DNA of 64,000 nt from JTS-RE37 sp041744575. Lineage in GTDB: Bacteria; Bacteroidota; Bacteroidia; Flavobacteriales; Flavobacteriaceae. A program made the position numbers and the translations under genes. This document shows positions 48,619 to 57,613 of this stretch, in pieces (the first letter of the stretch is position 1; each line of letters opens with the position of its first letter). The notes beneath the pieces were generated by a model. That model saw only the letters and a program-made list of their open reading frames with translations, searched no databases and was not told where the DNA came from. The stretch covers positions 171,826 to 235,825 of the forward strand of contig JBGTKP010000031.1 in NCBI GenBank assembly GCA_041744575.1, read 5' to 3'.

Positions 48619-50013
48619 ATGAAGAGAATTTCGGGATTGCTTTTGGTAGCGATTTTCGCAGGAGCCATAACCTTAGGCTCCTATAAATTATTTTTTGAAA
48701 AAACGAACTATTCACTATCTGGAGAAAGTTCCGCAATGCCCGTATTTACGACCAGTTCCAGACCTGCCGCGGTTAATGGATCAGGAATCAACGAAGTTGA
48801 TTTTAGACTGGCTGCAGAGAATACGATCAACGCCGTTGTGAATGTTAAAAACGTGACTCTCAGCCAGGGGCGAACCAGCATCATGGATTTTTTCTATGGA
48901 TCAGAGAATTCACAGAGAGCCCAGATCGGAACCGGATCAGGAGTTATTATTTCTCCGGATGGCTATATTGTTACCAATAACCATGTAATTGCGGAGGCCA
49001 GTGAAATCAATGTCACTTTGAATAATAATCAGAGCTATACCGCCAAAATTATCGGGACCGACCCGAACACTGACATCGCCCTTATAAAAATTGAAGCTGA
49101 TAGCGAATTACCCTATCTTGCCTTCGGAGATTCAAACAATACACGTGTGGGAGAATGGGTGCTGGCTGTTGGCAATCCCTTTAACCTGACATCCACCGTC
49201 ACCGCCGGAATTGTCAGTGCAAAAGCAAGGGCTTTGGGCAGGACAGACCAGTCCTTTATTCAAACAGATGCCGCTGTCAATCCTGGAAATAGCGGAGGCG
49301 CCCTGGTGAACACCAATGGGGATCTGATCGGGATCAATACCGCTATTACCTCTCAGACAGGATCTTATGTAGGGTACTCTTTCGCTGTCCCCAGCAACAT
49401 TGCAAAGAAAGTGGTGGAAGATATCATGGAGTACGGCAATGTTCAAACCGGCATTCTTGGAATTACCTCCCCCAACCTCAATACGCCTTTTGCCGATGAA
49501 AAGGGCATCCGTGAAATAGAAGGAGTTTATGTTGAATCTGTTGAGGATGACTCCGGGGCGGCCGAAGCAGGTCTTAAATCTGAGGATATAATTAAAGAGG
49601 TTGATGGCATCAGGATCAGAAAATTTTCGGATCTGATAGGGTATGTTACTTCCAAAAGACCCGGTGATAAGGTAGTGGTCACAGTTGACAGAAATAATAA
49701 GGAACTTGTTCTTCCGGTTACTTTAAAGGAACGTCAGTCCCTGGTATTGCCTGCGATGGGACTTGTTGTAAAGAATCTTTCCGAAAAGGATAAAAAACGA
49801 TTTAAAACGGACAAGGGAGTGTTGATTACCGGAGTACCTGAAAGCTATCGGGGTTACGATCTGGATGGGAAAGTCATCCTTGCGGTAGAAGATAATGAGA
49901 TCAATGATATCGGAGAAGCCAAAGCGTTATTTGAAAATATCTCACGCTACGGTAAAACCAGCATTACCATCCTTAACCAGGATGGGGAACGGGAAAGGAT
50001 TATTTTTCAATGA
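48619..50013 (+). CDS. Periplasmic serine protease of the HtrA/DegP type
   Basis: 464 aa with an N-terminal membrane or signal segment (ISGLLLVAIFAGAITLG). Trypsin-like domain with H122 (TNNHVIAEA), D152 (NTDIALIKI) and S225 (NPGNSGGALV), followed by a PDZ domain (about 290-370) and a second, weaker one ending at 464. Degrades misfolded envelope proteins. Transcribed alone and closed by a terminator. Divergent from dapF. Confidence 0.93.
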   Translation: MKRISGLLLVAIFAGAITLGSYKLFFEKTNYSLSGESSAMPVFTTSSRPAAVNGSGINEVDFRLAAENTINAVVNVKNVTLSQGRTSIMDFFYGSENSQRAQIGTGSGVIISPDGYIVTNNHVIAEASEINVTLNNNQSYTAKIIGTDPNTDIALIKIEADSELPYLAFGDSNNTRVGEWVLAVGNPFNLTSTVTAGIVSAKARALGRTDQSFIQTDAAVNPGNSGGALVNTNGDLIGINTAITSQTGSYVGYSFAVPSNIAKKVVEDIMEYGNVQTGILGITSPNLNTPFADEKGIREIEGVYVESVEDDSGAAEAGLKSEDIIKEVDGIRIRKFSDLIGYVTSKRPGDKVVVTVDRNNKELVLPVTLKERQSLVLPAMGLVVKNLSEKDKKRFKTDKGVLITGVPESYRGYDLDGKVILAVEDNEINDIGEAKALFENISRYGKTSITILNQDGERERIIFQ

Positions 50014-50035
50014 ATTGCGGCAAATAGTAATTTTT

Positions 50036-50062
50036 AAAAAGGCGCCCATCAGGCGCCTTTTT
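50036..50062 (+). terminator. Intrinsic terminator after the HtrA gene
   Basis: GGCGCC (50041-50046), loop CATCA, GGCGCC (50052-50057), preceded by AAAAA and followed by TTTTTA. Confidence 0.88.
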
Positions 50063-50074
50063 ATTTGAAAAAGC

Positions 50075-50106
50075 TTGGGCGAAAACGTTTGAAATCTATA
50101 ATTTTG
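50075..50106 (+). promoter_or_regulatory. Promoter of the GAPDH gene
   Basis: TTG at 50075-50077 and TAATTTTG at 50099-50106, 21 nt apart. Exact -7 match; start point about 20 nt before the ATG. Confidence 0.55.
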
Positions 50107-50131
50107 ACCCATCATTAAATACCCGTCATTC

Positions 50132-51583
50132 ATGAGTACAGTAAAATCATATGAAAAGGAATTAGCTTTTCAGGCCGATCGCCGGAAAGCCACCACCGAA
50201 TTTATTAAGATCATCAGTGATCTATGGTACGATAAGTCCATAGAAGTGGTGCTTTTTAAAAATCAGATAATTGATAAGAATGTCAGCGACATTATAAATT
50301 TGCACGAATATGCCGGAGAATTTGTTCAGAAACCCATTTCAATCTTCGATTCTGTTGAACTGCTTCGGGCCATCTACGACATAAAACTGCCTCCTTCCAA
50401 GCTTGATATAGGGAAACTGACATATGAATACCATCTTGACGATAATAGCAATTATCACAATGTAAAGGCATTTGTCCTGGACAAATTGAGAGATGCCAAC
50501 GATTCCCGGCAGATCCAGCCTAAAGATGTGGTTTTATATGGTTTTGGAAGGATTGGCCGACTCCTTGCCAGGGACCTTATGGCAAAAACCGGCAAAGGGA
50601 ATCAACTCCGACTTCGAGCCGTAGTGACCAGAGGGGGGCTCTCCCGTGAAATCCTTGCAAAACGAGCCACGCTCCTTCGCACAGATTCCGTTCATGGCCA
50701 ATTCATGGGAACTGTGGATGTTGATTTTGAAAATCAGGCGTTGCTTATTAACGGAACTACGGTTCATTTTATCTGCGCGAACCAGCCGGAGGACATTGAC
50801 TACTCCAAATTTGGCATTAGTGATGCGTTGATTATTGACAATACAGGAGCCTTCAGGGACCGAGCGTCTCTGTCAAGACATTTAAAATCCAAAGGGGCCT
50901 CCCGGGTTTTATTAACCGCGCCGGGCAAGGATGTGCCCAATATTGTGCATGGTGTGAACCACATGGAATTTTCTCCGGATAGTGAAACGATTTTTTCGGC
51001 CGCTTCCTGTACAACCAATGCCATTACGCCAGTCCTCAAGGTGGTGCATGATTCTCTGGGGATACGAAAGGGGCATCTTGAAACCATTCACGCCTATACC
51101 AATGATCAGAACCTCGTAGACAATATGCATAGTAAATACCGCAGGGGAAGGGCTGCCGCACTGAATATGGTCATCACTGAAACCGGAGCAGGGGCGGCCG
51201 TAGCCAAAGCCATTCCCGATCTGAAAGGAAAGCTTACCTCCAATGCCATTCGCGTACCCGTACCCAATGGTTCACTGGCCATTCTGAACCTGGAGATCAG
51301 AAATAAAACATCCAAGGAAGGGATCAACACCATCATCAAAAAATATGCCTTAGAAGGAGACCTGGTGGAACAAATAAAATATTCACTTGACAACGAACTG
51401 GTTTCATCAGATATCATCGGAACTTCTGCGCCGGCCATATATGACAGCAATGCGACCATCGTTTCGGCCGATGGTAAAAACCTGATTTTATATATCTGGT
51501 ATGACAATGAGTTCGGTTATGCCCATCAGGTTATCAGGTTGGCCAAGTATATTGCAAAAGTCAGAAGGTATACTTACTATTGA
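50132..51583 (+). CDS. gap: Glyceraldehyde-3-phosphate dehydrogenase, long form with N-terminal extension
   Basis: 483 aa, some 140 longer than classical GAPDH. The extension (1-130) is helical and soluble, with no signal. Then Rossmann motif YGFGRIGR (136-143), catalytic C293 in SAASCTTNAITP, and the conserved HAYTNDQ and IRVPVPNGS segments. This long type occurs in Flavobacteriia and other bacteria, often beside a short GAPDH that serves glycolysis, which suggests a gluconeogenic or NADP-linked role; the cofactor is not decided here. Confidence 0.9.
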   Translation: MSTVKSYEKELAFQADRRKATTEFIKIISDLWYDKSIEVVLFKNQIIDKNVSDIINLHEYAGEFVQKPISIFDSVELLRAIYDIKLPPSKLDIGKLTYEYHLDDNSNYHNVKAFVLDKLRDANDSRQIQPKDVVLYGFGRIGRLLARDLMAKTGKGNQLRLRAVVTRGGLSREILAKRATLLRTDSVHGQFMGTVDVDFENQALLINGTTVHFICANQPEDIDYSKFGISDALIIDNTGAFRDRASLSRHLKSKGASRVLLTAPGKDVPNIVHGVNHMEFSPDSETIFSAASCTTNAITPVLKVVHDSLGIRKGHLETIHAYTNDQNLVDNMHSKYRRGRAAALNMVITETGAGAAVAKAIPDLKGKLTSNAIRVPVPNGSLAILNLEIRNKTSKEGINTIIKKYALEGDLVEQIKYSLDNELVSSDIIGTSAPAIYDSNATIVSADGKNLILYIWYDNEFGYAHQVIRLAKYIAKVRRYTYY

Positions 51584-51728
51584 TGCAAAGCCTTGTTTTC
51601 CAGATACTATTACCCTACCGTATTTCCCTGTATGACGAAGCTTCTTGTCAATTTTTTTTATTAATTAATATTATTGAAGTACTTTAGTCGCATCTCTGAA
51701 TCAGGTACTAATACTAAGATCTATTTAA

Positions 51729-52355
51729 ATGAAGGGTTTAAGAATACTTACTTTGGTTATAGCCATACTGACGTATCAGTTGCAACTGGCACAGGATGGG
51801 GCTCCACAGGATGAGGAAGAATTATCCCTGGAAGACGGTTCAATCATTAGCCAGTTCGAATTTCTATATAAAAAATCCGGCAATTATAATGCAGAAGGCA
51901 AAAAGTATGAAGTTGTGCGTTCTATCAACCTGGATCAACTTCGCCAAAATGTATTGGACACCATTACCGTCGCCACCAGGAAGGCTGCCGAATTAAAATC
52001 GACCATTGCAGGACACGAATCAACCATCAATTCTCTTAATAAAAAACTGGAAGAAACCACAAGCAGCCTGGCATCGGTTACAGATGAGAAAGACAGCATG
52101 TCCTTTCTTGGGATCCAGGTTTCTAAAGGGACCTATAATTTTATTCTGTGGACGGTCATCTTTGGTCTTCTCCTGCTTTTACTCTTATTTATTTACAGAT
52201 TCCGTCGAAGTAATATTCTTACTCAGATCGCAAAATCCAACCTTTCAGAATTAGAGACAGAATATGAAGACCACCGGAGAAGGGCTCTTGAACGCGAACA
52301 ACGCATCAGCAGGCAGCTTCAGGACGAAATAAATAAATATAAAAAATCCAAATAA
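51729..52355 (+). CDS. Exported coiled-coil protein with one membrane helix, upstream of trmD
   Basis: 208 aa. Signal peptide (MKGLRILTLVIAILTYQLQLAQD), a first coiled coil (about 85-125, KAAELKSTIAGHESTINSLN), a membrane helix (about 138-158, FILWTVIFGLLLLLLLFIY) and a second coiled coil (165-205) rich in Arg, Glu and Gln. Flavobacterial homologs are sometimes labelled as tRNA methyltransferase, which I think is an error carried over from trmD; nothing here is a methyltransferase. Ends in a terminator before the GNAT gene. Confidence 0.75.
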   Translation: MKGLRILTLVIAILTYQLQLAQDGAPQDEEELSLEDGSIISQFEFLYKKSGNYNAEGKKYEVVRSINLDQLRQNVLDTITVATRKAAELKSTIAGHESTINSLNKKLEETTSSLASVTDEKDSMSFLGIQVSKGTYNFILWTVIFGLLLLLLLFIYRFRRSNILTQIAKSNLSELETEYEDHRRRALEREQRISRQLQDEINKYKKSK

Positions 52356-52357
52356 TC

Positions 52358-52382
52358 AAAAGCTCCCCCCGGAGCTTTTTTT
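52358..52382 (+). terminator. Intrinsic terminator after the coiled-coil gene
   Basis: AAAAGCTCC (52358-52366), loop CCCC, GGAGCTTTT (52371-52379) with a T run to 52382. Confidence 0.9.
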
Positions 52383-52388
52383 AGCTAT

Positions 52389-52853
52389 ATGATCACCATT
52401 CATCCGGCAACAACAGATGATCTTTCTGAGCTCGCCCGCCTGTTTGACCTATATCGAATCTTCTACAAACAACCTTCCTCGGTACCGGATGCGCGCCGAT
52501 TCCTTGAGACCAGGCTGTCAAAAGGTGATTCTGTCATCCTTCTTGCGCGCAGAGGGGCGGTGACTGTTGGTTTTACCCAGTTATATCCCAGTTTTTCTTC
52601 GGTCAGCCTGCAAAAGATCTTTATCCTTAATGATCTTTACGTGATGGAATCCGAGCGTACTTCGGGGGCCGGAGGATTGCTGCTGGAAGCGGCAAAGGCA
52701 CACTGTATTGCCCAAATGGCCAAAGGCCTTGCCCTCGAGACTGCAACAGATAATCCGGCGCAACATTTGTACGAGCGGATGGGTTGGGTAAGGGATTCGC
52801 ATTGTTTTCATTATTTTTGGACAGCACCCGAACTCACGGGAAGGCTGCCTTAA
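52389..52853 (+). CDS. GNAT family N-acetyltransferase
   Basis: 154 aa. Acetyl-CoA binding region SERTSGAGGLLLEAAKAHC and the LETATDNPAQHLYERMGW end are clear. 10 bp before trmD, probably co-transcribed with it. Substrate unknown. Confidence 0.85.
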   Translation: MITIHPATTDDLSELARLFDLYRIFYKQPSSVPDARRFLETRLSKGDSVILLARRGAVTVGFTQLYPSFSSVSLQKIFILNDLYVMESERTSGAGGLLLEAAKAHCIAQMAKGLALETATDNPAQHLYERMGWVRDSHCFHYFWTAPELTGRLP

Positions 52854-52863
52854 TCAGCAGATT

Positions 52864-53544
52864 ATGCGAATTGACATTATTACCGTCTTGCCTGAGCTCC
52901 TACAAAGTCCTTTTGAAGCATCAATAATGAAACGAGCTGTTGTCAAGGGCCTGGTAACAATCCACATGCACAATTTAAGGGATTATACTGATAAGAGTTA
53001 CCGGCAGGTTGACGATTACCAGTTTGGTGGTGGTGCCGGGATGGTTCTCATGATTGAACCCATTGACAAATGCATTGAATCATTAAAATCACAAAGGCAA
53101 TATGATGAGGTGATCTATCTGACCCCGGATGGCGTTACTCTAAATCAGAAGACGGCCAACAGCCTTTCTATGATGAATAATATCATTCTGCTCTGTGGTC
53201 ATTACAAAGGAGTGGATCAACGCGTGCGCAATTTGCTGATAACCCGGGAAATATCGATTGGGGACTATGTCCTTTCGGGAGGAGAGCTGGGGGCCGCTGT
53301 TTTATGTGATTGCATCATTCGACTCCTTCCCGGGGTCCTGAATGATGAAACGTCCGCGCTGACAGACAGTTTTCAGGACAATCTTCTTGCCCCTCCGGTA
53401 TATACGCGACCCAGGGATTACAAAGGGATGAAGGTGCCCGACATCCTGCTTGGCGGGAACTATGCGGCTATTGAGGAATGGCGGGAAACCCAGGCGCTGG
53501 AGCGCACCCGGACCTTGCGGCCGGATTTACTGAAGAACGAATGA
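52864..53544 (+). CDS. trmD: tRNA (guanine-37-N1)-methyltransferase TrmD
   Basis: 226 aa SPOUT enzyme. The deep trefoil-knot segment LLCGHYKGVDQRV with SIGDYVLSGGELGA, and the QFGGGAGMVLMIEPI loop, are conserved. Methylates G37 of tRNAs reading C-rich codons and so prevents frameshifting. rplS is next but has its own promoter. Confidence 0.95.
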   Translation: MRIDIITVLPELLQSPFEASIMKRAVVKGLVTIHMHNLRDYTDKSYRQVDDYQFGGGAGMVLMIEPIDKCIESLKSQRQYDEVIYLTPDGVTLNQKTANSLSMMNNIILLCGHYKGVDQRVRNLLITREISIGDYVLSGGELGAAVLCDCIIRLLPGVLNDETSALTDSFQDNLLAPPVYTRPRDYKGMKVPDILLGGNYAAIEEWRETQALERTRTLRPDLLKNE

Positions 53545-53631
53545 ATATCTGACTAACAACCTGTATCTGCACACCATTGAGGATCGTTAGGTTTCGGCTT
53601 TTCCGAATGTCTAAAAAAGCCCTGTCAAGCC

Positions 53632-53661
53632 TTGTACATTTGTAATTATTGACTATTTTTG
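53632..53661 (+). promoter_or_regulatory. Promoter of rplS
   Basis: TTG (53632-53634), 19 nt, TATTTTTG (53654-53661). A textbook match to the Bacteroidota consensus. The start point near 53668 leaves a leader of about 60 nt. Confidence 0.7.
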
Positions 53662-53667
53662 CAGTCG

Positions 53668-53728
53668 ATTAAAATCAACCTCTGACGAGATGCGTGCATG
53701 TTGGTTGTGACAAATTAAATCAGTTACC
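53668..53728 (+). promoter_or_regulatory. Possible structured leader of rplS
   Basis: CAACC (53676-53680) can pair with GGTTG (53703-53707), enclosing an ATGC/GCAT hairpin (53690-53699). L19 leaders that bind the protein and repress it have been proposed in Flavobacteriia; this is recalled, not checked. Confidence 0.35.
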
Positions 53729-54079
53729 ATGGAATCTTTAATAAAATTTGTTGAAAGCGAATTTATTCCAAAGAAAGAATTTCCCGTTTTTTCATCCGGA
53801 GACACTATCACGGTTTATTATGAAATCAAGGAAGGTGAAAAAACGCGTACCCAGTTCTTCAGGGGGGTAGTCATCCAGCGAAGGGGAACAGGCGCTACAG
53901 AAACCTTTACCATCCGAAAAATGTCCGGAACTGTTGGAGTCGAACGTATTTTTCCTATGAATATGCCGGCCCTTCAGAAGATTGAGATAAATAAGCAAGG
54001 GAAAGTGCGACGGTCAAGAATCTTTTATTTCCGCGAACTGACAGGTAAAAAAGCACGCATAAAGGAGGTACGTTCCTAG
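53729..54079 (+). CDS. rplS: Large ribosomal subunit protein bL19
   Basis: 116 aa, full length. The signature FRGVVIQRRGTGATETFTIRK and VGVERIFPMNMPALQKIE are intact, with the usual KVRRSRIFYFRELTGKKARI end. Lies at the subunit interface and contacts 16S rRNA. Convergent with rocD, 14 bp away. Confidence 0.96.
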   Translation: MESLIKFVESEFIPKKEFPVFSSGDTITVYYEIKEGEKTRTQFFRGVVIQRRGTGATETFTIRKMSGTVGVERIFPMNMPALQKIEINKQGKVRRSRIFYFRELTGKKARIKEVRS

Positions 54080-54093
54080 AGCGCATTTCTACT

Positions 54094-55389
54094 TTATACA
54101 TCGGAAGCCCGGTCTTCAAATTCTCGGAGAGTGTCGGTGATCATCCCGATGCAAATCATTAATTGCTCTTTACTCATCACCAGGGGGGGTGCAAATCGAA
54201 TCATATTCCCATGGGTTGGTTTTGCAAGCAAACCCTTTTCTTTAAACGCCATACATATCTCCCAGGCCGTTGAGCTATCCTCGGAATCATTGATGACGAT
54301 GGCATTAAGCAATCCTTTACCCCGAACCAGACTTACAATCCCGGATTTGCTTATATAATTGTTCAATTCCTGCCGAAACAGAATACCTAACGCTTCCGCG
54401 TTTATGGCCAATTCCTCTTCCCGGATCACTTCTAGGGCCGCGATGGCAATCGCAGCGCCGAGCGGATTACCTCCAAAAGTACTTCCATGTGTTCCCGGCT
54501 GTATAACCTCCATAACGGCATCATTAGCGAGAACCGCTGATACGGGGTAAACTCCTCCTGATAAGGCCTTTCCAAGGATGAGAATGTCCGGTTTCACCTC
54601 TGGGGTATCGCTGCAATGCCTGTCCTTACAGTTGCAATTCCCGCAACTGGCAAGTAAACGCCCTGTGCGCGCAATCCCCGTCTGCACCTCGTCCGCTATC
54701 AAAAGCACATGATTTTTTTCGCACAGTGTTTTGGCTGCCGTCAGATAATTATCATCCGGAACAAAAACCCCGGCTTCCCCCTGAATGGGTTCAACCAGGA
54801 AACCGGCGATATTGGGATCCTGCTTCAGTGCATCCTCCAGGGACTTCAGATCATTGTAGGGAATCGTAACGAAGCCCGCCGTAAACGGGCCGAAATTCTT
54901 CCTGGCCATGGGATCACTCGAAAAAGAGATGATGGTCGTGGTACGTCCGTGAAAATTACCCGAACATACAATAATTTTCACCTCGTTCTCAGGGATGCCT
55001 TTCTTTTCGTAGCCCCACTTCCGGCAGATTTTTATGGCTGTTTCCACAGCCTCTGCTCCGGTATTCATCGGTAAGACCTTGTCATACCTGAATGTTTGCG
55101 CGGCATACTTTTGAAATTTGCCCAGCGCATCATTATAAAATGCCCTTGATGTTAAGGTGAGTTTTTGGGATTGTGTAATGAGCGCATCAATAATCTTCGG
55201 ATGGCAATGACCCTGATTTACAGCAGAATACGCCGAAAGAAAATCGAAATATTTTTTCCCATCAACATCCCATACAAACACGCCTTCCCCCCTGCTCAAA
55301 ACAACCGGAAGCGGGTAGTAATTATGTGCTCCATACTGATCTTCCAGAGCAATAGCCTCCAGTGAATTCATTTTTTCAACAACCGCCAT
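54094..55389 (-). CDS. rocD: Ornithine aminotransferase
   Basis: 431 aa fold-type I PLP enzyme that moves the delta-amino group of ornithine to 2-oxoglutarate, in arginine/ornithine breakdown and proline synthesis. PLP region ADEVQTGIARTGR and Schiff-base Lys in ILGKALSGGVYPVSA; GNFHGRTTT and GEAGVFVPDDNYL are family segments. An insert CGNCNCKDRHC (about 255-265) is Cys-rich and often seen in Bacteroidota members. Start at the ATG at 55389; the GTG at 55398 is less likely. Confidence 0.94.
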   Translation of the reverse strand: MAVVEKMNSLEAIALEDQYGAHNYYPLPVVLSRGEGVFVWDVDGKKYFDFLSAYSAVNQGHCHPKIIDALITQSQKLTLTSRAFYNDALGKFQKYAAQTFRYDKVLPMNTGAEAVETAIKICRKWGYEKKGIPENEVKIIVCSGNFHGRTTTIISFSSDPMARKNFGPFTAGFVTIPYNDLKSLEDALKQDPNIAGFLVEPIQGEAGVFVPDDNYLTAAKTLCEKNHVLLIADEVQTGIARTGRLLASCGNCNCKDRHCSDTPEVKPDILILGKALSGGVYPVSAVLANDAVMEVIQPGTHGSTFGGNPLGAAIAIAALEVIREEELAINAEALGILFRQELNNYISKSGIVSLVRGKGLLNAIVINDSEDSSTAWEICMAFKEKGLLAKPTHGNMIRFAPPLVMSKEQLMICIGMITDTLREFEDRASDV

Positions 55390-55655
55390 GACTTTCACAG
55401 ATTAAATGCAGCTCCGGAATTGATTGGTTTGGAATGGTTTCCTGACCGGAGGAATCATAAAATTACGAATTCCCGGGGTATTTAATATCAATTTAAAGTG
55501 GCAAATACAGTTAGTCGCCATCTTTGTTTCGTGCGGTATAATTAAGAAATAGGAATTCATTGATGACGTTTAGGGGAAATAAAAAATCTTCATATTATTG
55601 TTATTTCTGAGGAAATCGGGGTCAGGGACTAACCTCTAAATAGTACATTTGTCAG

Positions 55656-57071
55656 ATGCCAAGGAAAAGGGAAAGAACAGAGATCGAAAATGTGGAGGTA
55701 TTTGATGCGGGGGCGAAAGGAAAGGCAGTGGCCCGTGCCCCGGACGGCCGGATACTTTTTATAAGCAATGCTGTTCCGGGAGACGTTGTGGATGTACGGA
55801 CCACAAAGAAACGAAAGGCCTACCTGGAAGGGATAGCCACGCGGTTCCGGTCTTATTCCAGCAAGAGGACAACGCCGCATTGTGAACACTTTGGTGTTTG
55901 CGGCGGATGCAAATGGCAAAATATGGCCTACGAGCATCAACTGACCTATAAACAGAATGAAGTTATAAATAACCTGCGAAGGATTGGGCATCTTGAGCTT
56001 CCTGAAGCCACTCCCATCCTCGGCTGTGCATCCCCCTATTTGTACAGGAATAAAATGGAATTCTCCTTTTCTCAGAACCGGTGGCTTTCAGAGGAGGAAT
56101 TGCAATCAGACCGCATTATTACCGACCGCAATGCCCTCGGTTTTCACCTGCCTGGGGCATGGGATAAGATTCTGGATATCCGTACCTGCCATTTACAGAA
56201 GGAGCCGTCAAACGCCATCAGATTAGCTATTAAGGATTTTGCCGTAAAACAGCAACTTCCATTTTTTAATACCAGGAAACAGTGCGGGATGCTGCGCACC
56301 CTGATGATCCGCACTTCTTCTACAGGAGAAGTGATGGTATTGCTGCAATTTTTTGAAGATGATCCTCTAAGACGTCAGGCACTTCTGGATCATATCGTCA
56401 GTGAATTTCCGCAAGTTGCAGCCCTGTTGTATGTTATCAATAAGAAGCAAAACGATACAATATACGATCAGGAAGTACACTGCTACCATGGCCGGGATCA
56501 TATTTTTGAAGTAATGGGAGACCTTCGGTTTAAAATCACTGCTAAATCCTTTTACCAGACCAATTCGGAACAGGCCTATCTCCTCTATAAGATCGTGAGG
56601 GAATATGCAGGCCTGACAGGCAGCGAACTGGTCTACGACCTTTATTCCGGGACCGGCACCATCGCCCAATTCATCGCCCGCAGCGCCCGGGAGGTTATCG
56701 GTATTGAATCTGTTCCGGAGGCTGTTGAGGCAGCTAAAGAAAATGCCGCATTCAATCAGCTTGAGAATGTTTTTTTCTATACCGGGGATATGAAATATTT
56801 GCTCAATGAGGAGTTTGTGAGAAATCATGGGCAGCCCGACGTGCTTATAACGGATCCGCCCAGGGATGGCATGCATAAAGATGTGGTGGCGCGGATCATT
56901 CTTATGGCACCGGCAAAAATTGTCTATGTAAGTTGTAACAGCGCCACCCAGGCACGTGATCTTGAAATCCTAAAACCTTTTTATCGTATTGTGAAATTCC
57001 GGCCGGTGGACTTGTTCCCTCAAACCCACCACGTGGAAAATGTCGTACTTTTAGAACTTTTAAAGCAATGA
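55656..57071 (+). CDS. rlmD: 23S rRNA (uracil-5-)-methyltransferase RlmD
   Basis: 471 aa. N-terminal TRAM domain, an iron-sulfur cluster motif HCEHFGVCGGCKW, SAM-binding LVYDLYSGTGTIAQF and the catalytic Cys in VYVSCNSATQARD. Forms m5U1939-type modification in 23S rRNA, or a related site. Overlaps the next gene by 4 bp (ATGA), so it leads a three-gene transcript. Confidence 0.93.
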   Translation: MPRKRERTEIENVEVFDAGAKGKAVARAPDGRILFISNAVPGDVVDVRTTKKRKAYLEGIATRFRSYSSKRTTPHCEHFGVCGGCKWQNMAYEHQLTYKQNEVINNLRRIGHLELPEATPILGCASPYLYRNKMEFSFSQNRWLSEEELQSDRIITDRNALGFHLPGAWDKILDIRTCHLQKEPSNAIRLAIKDFAVKQQLPFFNTRKQCGMLRTLMIRTSSTGEVMVLLQFFEDDPLRRQALLDHIVSEFPQVAALLYVINKKQNDTIYDQEVHCYHGRDHIFEVMGDLRFKITAKSFYQTNSEQAYLLYKIVREYAGLTGSELVYDLYSGTGTIAQFIARSAREVIGIESVPEAVEAAKENAAFNQLENVFFYTGDMKYLLNEEFVRNHGQPDVLITDPPRDGMHKDVVARIILMAPAKIVYVSCNSATQARDLEILKPFYRIVKFRPVDLFPQTHHVENVVLLELLKQ

Positions 57072-57613
57072 GATTTGCCTTTGAGAAACCAGAATTCCCA
57101 ACCGTTTCTTTCAGATTATGGGGATTTTTGCTGCTTTTTTCACTTTCCATCCTAATCTTCTTTTCCTGTGAGAAAGATGACATTTGTGTTGATGGATCTA
57201 CTCCTTTGCTTGTTGTGCGATTTTACGACGCAGCTAATCCCACGGAATTTAAAGATGTACAGGCCCTGAGGGTCGTTGGCCTCGGCCAGGATTTTACTGT
57301 GGACACATTCCAGGATCGTACCGCGCAGGATTCGATTGGTCTGCCGCTGCGCATCGATCAGCAAACGACGACTTATTTACTTATAGAGGATTCGGCTACG
57401 GAGGAAGAATTTGAAACAGGCAATATTGATACCCTTATTTTTAACTACGAAACAAAAGAGGTATTCATCTCCAGGGCATGTGGATTTGTTGCAAATTATG
57501 AGGCCCTTACAGACGACCTGTCGGCAGGTACCGAAAACTGGATCCTCGATGTGGAAATAACCAGGTCTATGGTTCAAATGCAAGACAGCGCTCATGTTAA
57601 AATATATCATTAG
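57068..57613 (+). CDS. DUF6452 family lipoprotein-like protein
   Basis: 181 aa. Hydrophobic segment (residues 16-34, LWGFLLLFSLSILIFFSC) ending in Cys, which may be lipidated; then a beta-rich domain with paired Cys (ICVDG and ISRACGF). In Flavobacteriia this gene regularly follows rlmD and precedes the DUF6048 gene. Function unknown; an outer-membrane pair with the next protein is possible. Confidence 0.78.
   Translation: MRFAFEKPEFPTVSFRLWGFLLLFSLSILIFFSCEKDDICVDGSTPLLVVRFYDAANPTEFKDVQALRVVGLGQDFTVDTFQDRTAQDSIGLPLRIDQQTTTYLLIEDSATEEEFETGNIDTLIFNYETKEVFISRACGFVANYEALTDDLSAGTENWILDVEITRSMVQMQDSAHVKIYH

Noticed and set aside
55644..55651. TACATTTG just before rlmD as a promoter
   Set aside because: It ends 5 bp before the ATG and has no -33 partner, so it would start transcription at or after the start codon.
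56367..56876. 169-codon minus-strand frame inside rlmD
   Set aside because: Antisense to the SAM-binding core of rlmD; no independent support.
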